Shown here one piece after another: positions 1 through 8,412 of a stretch of 64,000 nucleotides of DNA. The DNA lies in assembly GCF_000719265.1 (NCBI RefSeq), contig NZ_JOFL01000001.1, forward strand, positions 372,001 to 436,000, written 5' to 3'. The number at the start of each line of letters is the position of its first letter. The first letter of the stretch is position 1. This stretch comes from Streptomyces roseoverticillatus. Lineage in GTDB: Bacteria; Actinomycetota; Actinomycetes; Streptomycetales; Streptomycetaceae. The translations under genes and the position numbers were made by a program. Below the pieces are notes generated by a model. That model saw nothing but the letters and a program-made list of their open reading frames with translations, was not told where the DNA came from and did no database searches.

Positions 1-165
1 GACGCCGTCGCGGCCGCGGGCTGCGGCGGGGGCTCGTGCGGGCCCTGCGGGGACGACTCCCCCACGGTCGCCGCCTCCGAGGCCGTCGCCGGCCAGGACG
101 CGCGTACGGACCTGGTCGCCGTGCGGCGCCGGGGCGCGGGCACGGACCTGCCGCCCAATGCCTGA
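1..165 (+). CDS. bioB: Biotin synthase BioB, C-terminal fragment
   Basis: Only the last 54 codons are present; the gene begins left of the window. Frame 1 reads to a TGA at 163-165. The visible part has a Cys-rich segment ([10 protein letters not shown], residues 8-17 of the fragment) followed by [14 protein letters not shown]. That ending is one I associate with actinobacterial radical-SAM biotin synthases, which insert sulfur into dethiobiotin. The catalytic CxxxCxxC motif is outside the window, so the assignment rests on this tail plus the overlap with bioA and the nearby bioD. The stop codon lies inside the first codons of bioA (8-nt overlap), which implies translational coupling. Confidence 0.85.
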   Translation, partial: DAVAAAGCGGGSCGPCGDDSPTVAASEAVAGQDARTDLVAVRRRGAGTDLPPNA

Positions 166-1465
166 GCCGCTCACCCCCGGTGAGCTCCTCGCCCTCGACC
201 GGCAGCACGTGTGGCACCCCTACGGTCCGATGCCGGGCCGCCAGGAGCCGCTGCTCGTCGCGTCCGCGTCGGGGGTGCGGCTGCGGCTCGCCGAGCCAGT
301 AGACGGCGTGGGCGAGCTGATCGACGGGATGTCCTCGTGGTGGTCCGCCGTCCACGGCTACAACCACCCCGTCCTCAACGAGGCCGCGCAGGCGCAGCTG
401 GGGCGGATGAGCCACGTGATGTTCGGCGGGCTCACCCACGAGCCGGCCGTGCGGCTCGCCGCCCGGCTGGTGGAGATCACCCCCGAGGGCCTGGAACACG
501 TCTTCCTCGCCGACTCCGGTTCGGTGTCGGTCGAGGTGGCCGTCAAGATGTGCCTGCAGTACTGGCGCTCGGCCGGGCGGCCGGAGAAGCGGCGCCTGAT
601 GACGTGGCGCGGCGGCTACCACGGGGACACGTGGCAGCCGATGGCCGTGTGCGACCCCGACGGCGGGATGCACGAGCTGTGGTCCGGGGCGCTCCCGAAG
701 CACGTCTTCGCCGACGCGCCGCCGGCTCTGTCCACGGGCCCGGAGGCCGTCGCGGCGTACGCGGCGCACCTGCGCGAGACGCTCGCCGCCCATGCCCACG
801 AGCTCGCGGCGGTCATCGTCGAACCGGTGGTGCAGGGTGCGGGCGGGATGCGCTTCCACGATCCGGCGTTGCTGCGGGTCCTGCGGGACGCGTGCGACGA
901 GCATGACGTGCTCCTCGTCTTCGACGAGATCGCCACCGGCTTCGGCCGTACGGGCCGGCTGTTCGCGGCCGAGCACGCCGGGGTCACGCCCGACGTGATG
1001 TGCCTCGGCAAGGCGCTCACCGGCGGCTACCTGACGATGGCGGCGACGCTGTGCACGACGCGGGTCGCCGGCGGCATCTCGCAGGGCGAGGTGCCGGTGC
1101 TGGCGCACGGGCCGACGTTCATGGGCAACCCGCTCGCCGCGGCGGTCGCAGGCGCCTCGATCGATCTTCTCCTGGGCCAGGACTGGCAGACGGAGGTCAA
1201 GCGGATCGAGGCCGGCCTGCGGAACGGCCTCGCCGAGGCGGCCTCGCTGCCGGGCGTCCGGGACGTCCGGGTGCTCGGCGCGATCGGCGTCGTCCAGCTC
1301 GACCACGAGGCCGACGTCGCGGCCGCGACGCGGGCGGCCGTCCGCGAAGGCGTCTGGCTGCGGCCCTTCCGCGACCTGCTGTACGTGATGCCGCCGTACG
1401 TGACGGACGACGAGGACGTGGCCCGGGTGTGCGGGGCGGTGTGCGCGGCGGCGCGGGTCGCCTGA
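158..1465 (+). CDS. bioA: Adenosylmethionine-8-amino-7-oxononanoate aminotransferase (BioA)
   Basis: A 435-residue PLP class III aminotransferase that converts KAPA to DAPA with S-adenosylmethionine as amino donor. Visible hallmarks are the N-terminal [25 protein letters not shown] (substrate pocket), RGGYHGDTW, the PLP-ring Asp in [13 protein letters not shown] (about residue 250) and the Schiff-base Lys in [10 protein letters not shown] (about residue 285). Length is normal for the family. The ATG at 158 overlaps the end of bioB by 8 nt. bioD follows after a 457-nt gap filled with dispersed repeats, so bioB-bioA form a coupled pair and bioD may have lower or separate expression. Confidence 0.96.
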   Translation: MPEPLTPGELLALDRQHVWHPYGPMPGRQEPLLVASASGVRLRLAEPVDGVGELIDGMSSWWSAVHGYNHPVLNEAAQAQLGRMSHVMFGGLTHEPAVRLAARLVEITPEGLEHVFLADSGSVSVEVAVKMCLQYWRSAGRPEKRRLMTWRGGYHGDTWQPMAVCDPDGGMHELWSGALPKHVFADAPPALSTGPEAVAAYAAHLRETLAAHAHELAAVIVEPVVQGAGGMRFHDPALLRVLRDACDEHDVLLVFDEIATGFGRTGRLFAAEHAGVTPDVMCLGKALTGGYLTMAATLCTTRVAGGISQGEVPVLAHGPTFMGNPLAAAVAGASIDLLLGQDWQTEVKRIEAGLRNGLAEAASLPGVRDVRVLGAIGVVQLDHEADVAAATRAAVREGVWLRPFRDLLYVMPPYVTDDEDVARVCGAVCAAARVA

Positions 1466-1576
1466 CGGCGGGTCGTCGCAGGACGCGGGGTTCCCCGCCG
1501 CGGCGCGGACGGAACCTCCGGCGGGGGCGGAACCTCCGGCGGGGGTGAGCGACGCACCTCGGGGCGCGGCCGGCGC

Positions 1577-1622
1577 GGCACCGCCGGACTGCGGCGTTGT
1601 GGCTGAGCACCGCTGCGGCGGA
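1577..1622 (+). repeat. Dispersed stem-loop repeat, A type (copy 1)
   Basis: This 46-bp unit begins GGCACCGCCGGAC and ends CGCTGCGGCGGA. It differs from the copy at 1699-1744 at about six positions. The CCGCCG near the 5' end is complementary to CGGCGG near the 3' end, so the unit can fold as a stem-loop. It lies downstream of bioA. Confidence 0.8.
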
Positions 1623-1698
1623 GGGAGGGGTGGGCTGCCTGCCAGGCCATGAGGCGCCCGGTGCCCCCGGCCCCGGGAACCACGTCAGCCGGTTGTTC

Positions 1699-1744
1699 GG
1701 CACCGCCGGACTGCGACATCGTGGCCGGGCACCGCTGCGGCGGC
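1699..1744 (+). repeat. Dispersed stem-loop repeat, A type (copy 2)
   Basis: This is a 46-bp copy with the same ends as copy 1 (GGCACCGCCGGACTGCG at the start, GCACCGCTGCGGCGG at the end). It has the same orientation as copy 1 and is inverted relative to the copy at 1826-1871. Confidence 0.8.
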
Positions 1745-1825
1745 GGCAGAGGCGGGCAGTGGGCCGGACCGGGCGAGCGAGGCGCAGGAGATGCCGTGCG
1801 CTGCGCTGTGGCGCACGCGCTCTCC

Positions 1826-1871
1826 CCCGCCGCAGCGGCGCTCAGCCACAGCCGTGGTGTCCGGCGGTGCC
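1826..1871 (-). repeat. Dispersed stem-loop repeat, A type (copy 3, inverted)
   Basis: Read on the minus strand this is GGCACCGCCGGACACC, then GTGGCTGAGCGCCGCTGCGGCGG. Together with copy 2 it could form a hairpin spanning about 170 nt ahead of bioD. Confidence 0.75.
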
Positions 1872-1922
1872 GGGCCGGCCCGCCGCAGACCGTAGGCAGA
1901 CCGTAGAGAGCTGAGGACATTC

Positions 1923-2639
1923 ATGACCGTACTCGTCGTCACCGGCACCGGCACCGAGGTCGGCAAGACCGTCGTCACCGCGGCCGTCGCGGCGGCGGCG
2001 CGCGCCGCGAGCCGCACCGTCGCCGTGCTCAAGCCCGCGCAGACGGGGGTCGCCCCGGGCGAGCCCGGTGACGTCGCCGAGGTGCGGCGGCTCGCCGGGG
2101 ACGCGGTGACCGGGGAGGAGCTCGCGCGGTTCCCCGAGCCGCTCGCGCCGGGCACGGCCGCGGCCCGGGCGGGCCTCTCCCCCGTCCGCCCGAAGGAGAT
2201 CGCGGAGGCGGCCGCGCGGCTCGCGGAGAGCCACGACCTGGTCCTCGTCGAGGGCGCCGGCGGCCTCCTCGTCCGCCTGGATGAGGAGGGCGCGACCCTC
2301 GCGGACGTGGCGCGCCTGCTGGACGCCCCCGTCCTGGTCGTCGCGCGGGCCGGCCTCGGCACCCTCAACACGACCGCCCTCACCGCGGAGGCGCTGCGCG
2401 CGCGGGACCTGCGCTGCCGGGGCGTCGTGATCGGCAGCTGGCCGGCCGCCCCGGACCTGGCCATGCGCTGCAACCTCGCCGACCTTCCGGAGGCGGCCGG
2501 CGCCCCGCTGCTGGGCGCGGTCCCGGAGGGCGCGGGAGCCCTCCCGCCGGAGGCCTTCCGTACGGCGGCCCCCGCCTGGCTGGCGCCGGAGCTGTCCGGC
2601 ACCTGGGACGCCGGAGACTTCGCCGCGGCCCACCGCTGA
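1923..2639 (+). CDS. bioD: Dethiobiotin synthetase BioD
   Basis: A 238-residue ATP-dependent enzyme that closes the ureido ring of dethiobiotin from DAPA and CO2. The P-loop GTGTEVGKT sits at residues 7-15, VLKPAQTG at about 36-43 matches the substrate lysine segment, and [11 protein letters not shown] (about 109-119) matches the family's second conserved block. The ATG at 1923 is the first start in frame with the P-loop. It is the last gene of the visible biotin cluster; the next gene is an unrelated methyltransferase. Confidence 0.95.
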   Translation: MTVLVVTGTGTEVGKTVVTAAVAAAARAASRTVAVLKPAQTGVAPGEPGDVAEVRRLAGDAVTGEELARFPEPLAPGTAAARAGLSPVRPKEIAEAAARLAESHDLVLVEGAGGLLVRLDEEGATLADVARLLDAPVLVVARAGLGTLNTTALTAEALRARDLRCRGVVIGSWPAAPDLAMRCNLADLPEAAGAPLLGAVPEGAGALPPEAFRTAAPAWLAPELSGTWDAGDFAAAHR

Positions 2640-2782
2640 ACCCGCCCGCCCCGGCCACCCCACGCGCCCCGCCCGCCCCAACTGCCGCGGCCGCAGCGGA
2701 GCTTGCGGCGCGGCGACGGTGCGGGCCGGTCCGGCCGGGGAACAATCGCGGTAGCCGTCGTCCCCGGAAAGGGGTGTGTGCC

Positions 2783-3634
2783 ATGCCGCCGCTTCGGAGC
2801 ACCAGGTTGCCGCACGACGCCGTGCACCATCCGGTCTTCGCCCGCTTCTACGCCAAGGTGAGCCCGATCATCGACGAGCGGGCGGGCATCGGGGAGCACC
2901 GGCGCGAGCTGCTGGCCGGCCTGTCGGGCCGGGTGATCGAGATCGGCGCGGGGAACGGCCTGAACTTCCCCTTCTACCCGCCGGCGGTCTCCGAGGTGGT
3001 GGCGATCGAGCCGGAGCGCGAGCTGCGCAGGATCGCGGTGGACGCGGCGGTGCGGGCGGGCGTCCCGGTGGATGTGGTGCCGGGCGCGGCCGAGGCGCTG
3101 CCGGTGAAGAGCGAGGCGTTCGACGCGGCGGTGACCTCGCTGGTGCTGTGCTCCGTACGGGACGTGCGGCGCGCGCTGGCGGAGCTGCGGCGGGTGCTCC
3201 GGCCGGGCGGTGAGCTGCGGTTCTTCGAGCACGGGCGGGCGGAGGGCCGGGCACTGGCCGTCACGCAGCACGCCCTGGACCGGACACTCTGGCCGCTGCT
3301 GTTCGGCGGGTGTCACACGGCGCGGGATCCGCTGGCGTCGATCGAGGCGGCGGGGTTCGAGCTCGGTGCGTACAGCCGGCTGCGGGTCCCGCAGACGCGG
3401 GTGCCGACCCCGGCCTCGCCCTGTGTCCTGGGCGTGGCCAGACGGCCCGCCGTGCCGGGCCCGGCGGGTCCGGCGGGTCCGGCGGGTCCGGCGGGTCCGG
3501 CGGGTCCGGCGGGTCCGGCGGGTCCGGCGGGTCCGGCGGGTCCGGCGGGCCGCCCATGGGCGAGCCTCCCAGTAGCCCCCGCAGCCGACATCGCGCGGTC
3601 CCCGTCCCTCCGTCCGATCATGGAACGGAGGTGA
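2783..3634 (+). CDS. Class I SAM-dependent methyltransferase with collagen-like C-terminal tail
   Basis: A 283-residue protein. Motif I is VIEIGAGNGLNFPFYP, followed by the acidic end of strand 2 (VVAIEPERE) and a post-I region AEALPVKSEAFDAA. This is the UbiE/Methyltransf_11 fold; the substrate is unknown. The methyltransferase core appears to end near residue 220 at VLGVARRP, which I recognise as a usual C-terminus for such proteins. Here the frame continues through ten Gly-Pro-Ala triplets, encoded by ten 9-bp repeats, and then about 27 more residues. The ATG at 2783 has a GGAAAGGGG ribosome site; a GTG at 2774 is an in-frame alternative. The stop lies 4 nt before the next gene. Confidence 0.85.
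   Translation: MPPLRSTRLPHDAVHHPVFARFYAKVSPIIDERAGIGEHRRELLAGLSGRVIEIGAGNGLNFPFYPPAVSEVVAIEPERELRRIAVDAAVRAGVPVDVVPGAAEALPVKSEAFDAAVTSLVLCSVRDVRRALAELRRVLRPGGELRFFEHGRAEGRALAVTQHALDRTLWPLLFGGCHTARDPLASIEAAGFELGAYSRLRVPQTRVPTPASPCVLGVARRPAVPGPAGPAGPAGPAGPAGPAGPAGPAGPAGPAGRPWASLPVAPAADIARSPSLRPIMERR
3461..3550 (+). repeat. Ten tandem copies of a 9-bp unit encoding (Gly-Pro-Ala)10
   Basis: The unit CCGGCGGGT is repeated ten times head to tail with only the final base changed. It is in frame inside the methyltransferase gene and encodes a collagen-like Gly-Pro-Ala run. The perfect identity of the units suggests recent slippage expansion, and copy number could vary between strains without breaking the frame. 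Confidence 0.95.
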
Positions 3635-3638
3635 ACCG

Positions 3639-4988
3639 ATGACCGAGGTAGTCCTGCTGGTGGTCGCCCTGCTGCTGACGCTGGCCTGCGCCGTCTTCGT
3701 CGCGGCGGAGTTCTCGCTCACCACCGTCGAGCGCGCCGACCTCGAGCGCGCCGCCGAGAACGGCGAGCGCGGCGCGGCGGGCGCGATCCAGGCCGTGCGC
3801 AGCCTCACCTTCCAGCTCTCCGGTGCCCAGCTCGGCATCACCGTCACCGGCCTGATCATCGGCATGATCTCCAAGCCGTCCATCGCGGCGCTGCTCACGG
3901 GCCCGATGGAGGCGATCGGCCTCGGCGCCGCCGCGGCTTCCTCCACAGCCCTGGTGCTGGCCACGGTGCTGTCCACCGTCGTGCTGATGGTGGTCGGCGA
4001 GCTCGTCCCGAAGAACTGGGCGATCTCCCGGCCGCTGCCGGTCGCCAAGCGGGTCGCGGGCCCGCAGCGCGCGTTCTCCGCCGCGTTCCGCCCGCTGATC
4101 CGGCACCTGAACAACACCGCGAACCGGACCCTGCACCGGATGGGGCTGGAGCCCGCCGAGGAGCTGGCCTCCGCGCGCGGCCCGCAGGAGCTGGCCGCGC
4201 TGGCCCGCCACTCCGCCAAGGAGGGCACCCTGGAGGCGGACGCCGCCGAGCTGTTCGTGCGGACCCTGAGCCTCGCCGACCTGACGGCGGAGAACGTGAT
4301 GACGCCCCGCGTCCAGGTCATCGCCCTGGACGCCCAGGCCACCGCGGAGGACGTCGCGAACGCCACCCGCGCGACCGGCCTGTCCCGCTTCCCCGTCTAC
4401 CGGGGCAGCCTGGACACGGTCGTCGGCGTCGCCCACATCAAGGACGTACTGGCGATACCCGCCGACCGGCGCCCCCGCCACCCCGTCACCTCGATCCTGC
4501 GCGAGCCGCTGCTCGTACCGGAGTCGCTGACGGTGGACCGGCTCCTGGACCGGCTGTCGGGCAAGCGCACGATGGCCGTCGTCATCGACGAGTACGGCGG
4601 CACCGCCGGCGTCGTCACCCTGGAGGATATCGTGGAGGAGGTCGTCGGCGAGGTCCGCGACGAGCACGACCCCCGCGAGGTGCCCGACCTCGCGCCCGCC
4701 GGCACGGACGCCGACGGCCGCCCGCTGTACGACGCGGACGGCGCGGCCCGCACCGACCAACTGGAGATCATCGGGCTGCACGCGCCGGACGGGCCGTACG
4801 AGACCCTGGCCGGTCTCGTAGCCACCGAGCTCGGCCGGATCCCCGTCCGCGGCGACACCGTGGAGGTCGCGGGCTGGCGCGTCGACGTCGTCGACGCGAC
4901 CGGTCACCGCGCGGCCCGCGTCCGCCTGACCGGGCCGCCCGCGGACGCGGACACCGGCACCGGGATCCCGGGGGAGGCCGGCCGATGA
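3639..4988 (+). CDS. CNNM/CorC-type membrane protein with CBS pair (first paralogue)
   Basis: This 449-residue protein has, in order, a DUF21/CNNM transmembrane domain (residues about 1-190, with hydrophobic segments at the N-terminus and around 65-130), a CBS-domain pair (about 210-335; MTPRVQVIALD, LSRFPVYRG, VVIDEYGGTAGVVTLEDIVEE) and a C-terminal CorC/HlyC transporter-associated domain. The family is linked to Mg2+/Co2+ efflux or homeostasis; the older label is hemolysin-like. GGAGGTG sits directly upstream of the ATG. The last four bases overlap the start of the second paralogue (ATGA), so the two are co-translated and could form a heteromer. Confidence 0.92.
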   Translation: MTEVVLLVVALLLTLACAVFVAAEFSLTTVERADLERAAENGERGAAGAIQAVRSLTFQLSGAQLGITVTGLIIGMISKPSIAALLTGPMEAIGLGAAAASSTALVLATVLSTVVLMVVGELVPKNWAISRPLPVAKRVAGPQRAFSAAFRPLIRHLNNTANRTLHRMGLEPAEELASARGPQELAALARHSAKEGTLEADAAELFVRTLSLADLTAENVMTPRVQVIALDAQATAEDVANATRATGLSRFPVYRGSLDTVVGVAHIKDVLAIPADRRPRHPVTSILREPLLVPESLTVDRLLDRLSGKRTMAVVIDEYGGTAGVVTLEDIVEEVVGEVRDEHDPREVPDLAPAGTDADGRPLYDADGAARTDQLEIIGLHAPDGPYETLAGLVATELGRIPVRGDTVEVAGWRVDVVDATGHRAARVRLTGPPADADTGTGIPGEAGR

Positions 4989-6001
4989 CCTTCGTCCAGC
5001 TGCTGATCGGTCTGGCGACGCTCGTCGTCAACGCCTTCTTCGTGGGCGCGGAGTTCGCCCTCATCTCGGTCCGCCGCAGCCAGATCGAGCCCTACGCCGA
5101 CCGGGGCGACCGGCGCGCCCGCAGCGTCCTGTGGGGCCTGCGGCACATCTCGGCGCTGATGGCCGCGGCCCAGCTCGGCATCACGCTGTGCACGCTGGTC
5201 CTGGGCGTGGTCGCCGAGCCCGCGATCGCCCACCTGCTGGAGCCCGTCTTCGACGTCCTCGGGGTGCCGCACGGCCTGGTCCACCCCGTCTCGTTCGTCA
5301 TCGCGCTGGCCGTGGCGACGTACCTGCACATGCTGTTCGGCGAGATGGTGCCGAAGAACATCGCGCTGGCCGAGCCGGTGCGCACCGCCCTGCGGCTCGG
5401 CCCGCCGCTGGTCGCCCTGGCGCGGGCGCTGCGCCCGTTCGTCTTCGCCATCAACTCCTTCGCCAACGTCCTGCTGAAGCTGTTGCGGGTGGAGCCGAAG
5501 GGCGAGGTGGCGGCGACGTACTCGGACGATCAGCTCGCGCGGATCGTCGCCGACTCCAGCGCGGCCGGCCTGCTCGACTCGCGGGCCACGGAGCGGCTGC
5601 GCGACGCCCTGGAGCTGGGCAAGCGCCCGGTGCAGGACGTGGTCACGCCCGTCGAGCGCGTGGTCTCCGCACCGCTGGGCATCACGCCCGAGGGGCTGGA
5701 GCGGCTGTCGGCCGACTCCGGGTTCTCGCGGTTCCCGGTGGTGGACACGACGGGCCGCATCCTGGGCTACCTGCACGTGAAGGACGCCCTGGACGCCCGG
5801 CCGCGGGACTTCCCCTTCCCGCTGCAGCGGATGCGCCGGATCGCGACGGTCCCGGCGACGACGCCGCTGGACGACGTCATCACCACGATGCGCGGCACGG
5901 GAACGCACCTCGCCGGGGTGACCGGCGAGGACGGCAAGCTGGCCGGGCTGGTCACGCTGGAGGACCTGCTGCGCGAGCTGGTGGGGCGCCCGGCGCTCTG
6001 A
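4985..6001 (+). CDS. CNNM/DUF21 membrane protein with CBS pair (second paralogue)
   Basis: A 338-residue paralogue of the upstream gene. It has a DUF21 transmembrane domain (GAEFALISVRRSQIEPYADRG at about 20-40, hydrophobic helices to about 150) and then a CBS pair ending LAGLVTLEDLLRELVG. It lacks the C-terminal CorC domain of its partner. The start overlaps the upstream stop (ATGA), giving translational coupling. A dispersed repeat copy follows 34 nt after the stop. Confidence 0.92.
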   Translation: MTFVQLLIGLATLVVNAFFVGAEFALISVRRSQIEPYADRGDRRARSVLWGLRHISALMAAAQLGITLCTLVLGVVAEPAIAHLLEPVFDVLGVPHGLVHPVSFVIALAVATYLHMLFGEMVPKNIALAEPVRTALRLGPPLVALARALRPFVFAINSFANVLLKLLRVEPKGEVAATYSDDQLARIVADSSAAGLLDSRATERLRDALELGKRPVQDVVTPVERVVSAPLGITPEGLERLSADSGFSRFPVVDTTGRILGYLHVKDALDARPRDFPFPLQRMRRIATVPATTPLDDVITTMRGTGTHLAGVTGEDGKLAGLVTLEDLLRELVGRPAL

Positions 6002-6034
6002 CCGGCCCCGGCTCTCCTCGGTCCCGGCCGGTAC

Positions 6035-6080
6035 GGCACCGCGGGACGCCACCGTCGTGGTCGCGCGCCGCTGCGGCGGA
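6035..6080 (+). repeat. Dispersed stem-loop repeat, A type (copy 4)
   Basis: This 46-bp unit begins GGCACCGCGGGAC and ends CGCCGCTGCGGCGGA, with the central GTCGTGGTC shared by other copies. It lies 34 nt downstream of the second CNNM gene and before the SGNH hydrolase gene. Confidence 0.75.
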
Positions 6081-6157
6081 TTCAAGGGTGCGGCGCACCC
6101 TTGACCCGGCGGCCGGCACCGGGCGGTCCGGCTGCGGGGAGTAGGATCGCCCGGGCC

Positions 6158-6997
6158 ATGCAGATGAATGCCATGTACACCAGTTTTGTCGCGGTCGGGG
6201 ACTCCTTCACCGAGGGCATGTCCGACGGCCTGCCGGACGGCTCCTACCGGGGCTGGGCCGATCTCCTCGCCGCACGGCTGGCGGCCCGCAGCCCCGGCTT
6301 CCGCTACGCGAACCTCGCCGTGCGCGGCAAGCTGATCGGCCAGATCGCGGACGAGCAGTCCGCGCCGGCCGCCGCGCTGGGCGCGGACCTGGTGACGCTG
6401 GTGGGCGGCCTGAACGACGTGCTGCGGCCCAAGTGCGACGTGGACGAGGTGTGCGCCCGGCTGGCCGAGGCCGTGGACCGGCTCGCGCCGAGCTGCAAGC
6501 AGCTGGTGCTGATGCGCAGCCCCGGCCGGCGCGGCCCGGTCCTGGAGCGGTTCCGCCCCCGCATGGAGCAGCTGTTCTCGTTCGTCGACGCGCTGGCCGA
6601 GCGGCACGGGGCCGTGGTCGTGGACCTCTTCGGCGCCGAGGTGCTGGGCGACGCGCGGCTGTGGGCCGACGACCGCCTGCACCTGAACGCCGAGGGGCAC
6701 CGGCGGGTGGCCGAGGCCGTGTGGCAGGCGCTCGGCCACGAGCCGGAGGACGACTGGCGCGCGCCCCTGCCCCCGGCCGTCCGCGCCGGCTGGGCGGCGC
6801 GGCGCGCCTCCGACGCCCGCTTCACGCGCGAGCACCTCGTGCCGTGGATCGGGCGCCGCCTGACGGGCCGCTCGTCCGGTGACGGCCGGGCGGGCGCGCA
6901 CTTCAGCGCGGCCGAGGGCCGTGCGTTCTGGGTGACGCCGCCGGCCGGCGGGGCCGGGACCGGCGACGTGACGGGGTGGCTGCGGGCGCAGCCGTAG
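6158..6997 (+). CDS. SGNH/GDSL-family hydrolase
   Basis: This 279-residue protein carries all four SGNH blocks: GDSFTEG (nucleophile Ser, about residues 13-19), the Gly of block II, the Asn in GGLNDVLRP, and DDRLHLNAEGH with the catalytic Asp and His. It probably acts as a cytoplasmic esterase or lipase on an unknown substrate; no signal peptide is visible. I chose ATG 6158 because a GGGGAGTAGGA segment precedes it; ATGs at 6164 and 6173 are in frame and possible. It converges on the ATP-grasp gene with only 17 nt between stops. Confidence 0.88.
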   Translation: MQMNAMYTSFVAVGDSFTEGMSDGLPDGSYRGWADLLAARLAARSPGFRYANLAVRGKLIGQIADEQSAPAAALGADLVTLVGGLNDVLRPKCDVDEVCARLAEAVDRLAPSCKQLVLMRSPGRRGPVLERFRPRMEQLFSFVDALAERHGAVVVDLFGAEVLGDARLWADDRLHLNAEGHRRVAEAVWQALGHEPEDDWRAPLPPAVRAGWAARRASDARFTREHLVPWIGRRLTGRSSGDGRAGAHFSAAEGRAFWVTPPAGGAGTGDVTGWLRAQP

Positions 6998-7014
6998 GCC
7001 CCTCCCCCGCCGGC

Positions 7015-7842
7015 TCAGCTCTCCAGCAGCCGGTGCAGCGCGGCCTTGAAGGCGGCGACGAAGGCGTCGCGCGTCTGCGGGGCCACGAGGTCCAGGGACA
7101 GGTACGGGTTGAGGTCCTCCAGCTCGACCAGCAGCAGCTCGCCCCCGGGGGCGCGGCAGGCGTCCACGCGCTGGATGCCGTGCTCGATCCCGTTCCACTC
7201 GACGAAGCGCTGCGCGAAGGCCAGGTCCTCCGCGGTGGGCTCGTACGGCACGAGCTCCCAGCGGCGGTCGGGGTCGGGCGCGTGGAGGGCGTACTGGAAG
7301 GCGTCGTCGACGAAGTAGAACGACACCTCGTAGCGGAAGCGGATCCGCGGCTGGACGAGGACGCCCTCGTAGGAGAGGTCCGCGAGCTCCTCGCGCGGGA
7401 CGAAGCGCAGGCCTATGGAGTCCGCGCCGAGCTTCGGCTTGACCACGTACTCGTCGGCGGCGGGCAGCAGGCCGGTGTCCTCGGGGCGGTCGACGGTCGG
7501 GATGACCGGGTGGCCGGCGGCGGTGAGGTCCAGCAGGTACTGCTTGCCGGCCATGTCGGCCTTGCCTGTCAGCTGGTTGTAGACGCGCACGCCGCCCTCG
7601 GCCGCGCGGCGCGCGAAGTCGTCGTACGCGGCCTGGTAGTGCAGCACGGGCCCGCTGTTGCGGACCACGACGGCGTCGAAGGCGTCCATCAGCGCGGCGG
7701 CGTCGAGCGGGTGGCACAGGGCGACGTCGAAGTCCTCGCGCAGCCGGGAGGACAGGAAGATGTCCTCGTCGCAGTACCTGCGCCCGCGCGCCGGGTAGGC
7801 GAGGTCGGTGACGTAGAGGACACGGGGCTGGGCGGACGGCAT
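7015..7842 (-). CDS. ATP-grasp domain protein (RimK/glutathione-synthetase-like)
   Basis: A 275-residue protein. A pre-ATP-grasp Rossmann segment (VLYVTDLAYPARGRRYCDED) is followed by an ATP-grasp core: EYVVKPKLGADSIGLRFV (glycine-rich loop with the phosphate-binding Lys), then LLLVELEDLNPYLSLD, which supplies metal-binding acidic and Asn residues. Such enzymes ligate a carboxylate to an amine or thiol through an acyl phosphate; the substrate is not evident. Start ATG 7842 follows AGGAGA on the minus strand. The gene is divergent from the VOC gene and convergent with the SGNH hydrolase. Confidence 0.85.
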   Translation of the reverse strand: MPSAQPRVLYVTDLAYPARGRRYCDEDIFLSSRLREDFDVALCHPLDAAALMDAFDAVVVRNSGPVLHYQAAYDDFARRAAEGGVRVYNQLTGKADMAGKQYLLDLTAAGHPVIPTVDRPEDTGLLPAADEYVVKPKLGADSIGLRFVPREELADLSYEGVLVQPRIRFRYEVSFYFVDDAFQYALHAPDPDRRWELVPYEPTAEDLAFAQRFVEWNGIEHGIQRVDACRAPGGELLLVELEDLNPYLSLDLVAPQTRDAFVAAFKAALHRLLES

Positions 7843-7962
7843 GGCTCTCCTGACACGGTGCTGCCCAGGGGCCCCATTGACGGCCCACGGGCTGTCCGGT
7901 CGATGATATCCGTGCAGGTCAGACGGAGATCGTCCGGTGTTACCGAGCGAAGGAGAAACGGC

Positions 7963-8382
7963 GTGCCTGTCGACGGCAAGGCCCATGTGCGCATCGCCCG
8001 CCCGTCCCGCGACCTCGCTGCGGCGGAGCGGTTCTGGACCGGGGGGCTGGGGCTCTCGGTCCTCTACCGGCACGAGGCCGGCCCGGACGCCCCGCCCCGG
8101 GAGGACCACTCGCTGCTGATGCTGGGCTGGCCGGACGCGGGCTGGCACCTCGAACTGGTCGTCTCGGAAGGTGAGTTCGTCCGGCCCGTGCCCACGGTGG
8201 AGGACCTCCTCGTCGTGTACGTCGCCGAGGAGGTCCCGCAGGAGCTCGTCGACCGCCTGGAGGCGCACGGCGGCAGGCGCGTCGAGGCCCACAACCCCTA
8301 CTGGGACACGTGGGGCGTCACGGTCGAGGACCCCGACGGCTACCGCCTGGTGCTGTCCACGCGCGATTGGTCCAATTCGTAA
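7963..8382 (+). CDS. VOC-superfamily (glyoxalase-fold) protein
   Basis: A 139-residue two-repeat beta-alpha-beta-beta-beta protein. The N-terminal half contains VRIARPSRDLAAAERFWTGGLGLSVLY and the C-terminal half ends WGVTVEDPDGYRLVLSTRDW, the typical last strand of glyoxalase/bleomycin-resistance proteins. Metal-ligand positions are plausible (His near residue 6, Glu in HLELV, Glu in VEDPDG). The substrate is unknown. Start GTG 7963 follows AAGGAGAAA. The gene converges on the alpha/beta hydrolase; the short gap is an imperfect GC-rich inverted repeat. Confidence 0.85.
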   Translation: MPVDGKAHVRIARPSRDLAAAERFWTGGLGLSVLYRHEAGPDAPPREDHSLLMLGWPDAGWHLELVVSEGEFVRPVPTVEDLLVVYVAEEVPQELVDRLEAHGGRRVEAHNPYWDTWGVTVEDPDGYRLVLSTRDWSNS

Positions 8383-8412
8383 CCGGGCCGCCCGGGCCCG
8401 GCGGGCCGGCGT

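Larger units (their letters stand above)
1466..1922. other. Repeat-rich gap between bioA and bioD
   Basis: This 457-nt stretch holds no convincing gene; the reading frames are low-complexity Arg/Pro shadows. It contains a short direct duplication just after bioA (GGAACCTCCGGCGGG, twice, around 1510-1543). It also holds three copies of the dispersed 46-bp repeat: two direct (1577-1622, 1699-1744) and one inverted (1826-1871). The last two could pair into a long hairpin. No clear promoter or BioR/BirA-type palindrome was found before bioD. Confidence 0.7.

Noticed and set aside
1466..1922. Small secreted-protein genes between bioA and bioD
   Set aside because: The open frames there are explained by GC-rich repeat copies; no ribosome site or domain supports them.
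3461..3550. Possible CRISPR-like or minisatellite array
   Set aside because: The units are 9 bp, perfectly tandem with no spacers, and in frame inside a coding region.
1685..4366. Long minus-strand frame opposite bioD, the methyltransferase and the CNNM gene
   Set aside because: Composition is Arg/Pro/Ala-rich shadow sequence with no domain; the plus strand has well-recognised genes with ribosome sites.
4904..7888. Long minus-strand frame across the second CNNM and SGNH genes
   Set aside because: It is an antisense frame without motifs; the real minus-strand gene in that area is the ATP-grasp gene in another frame.
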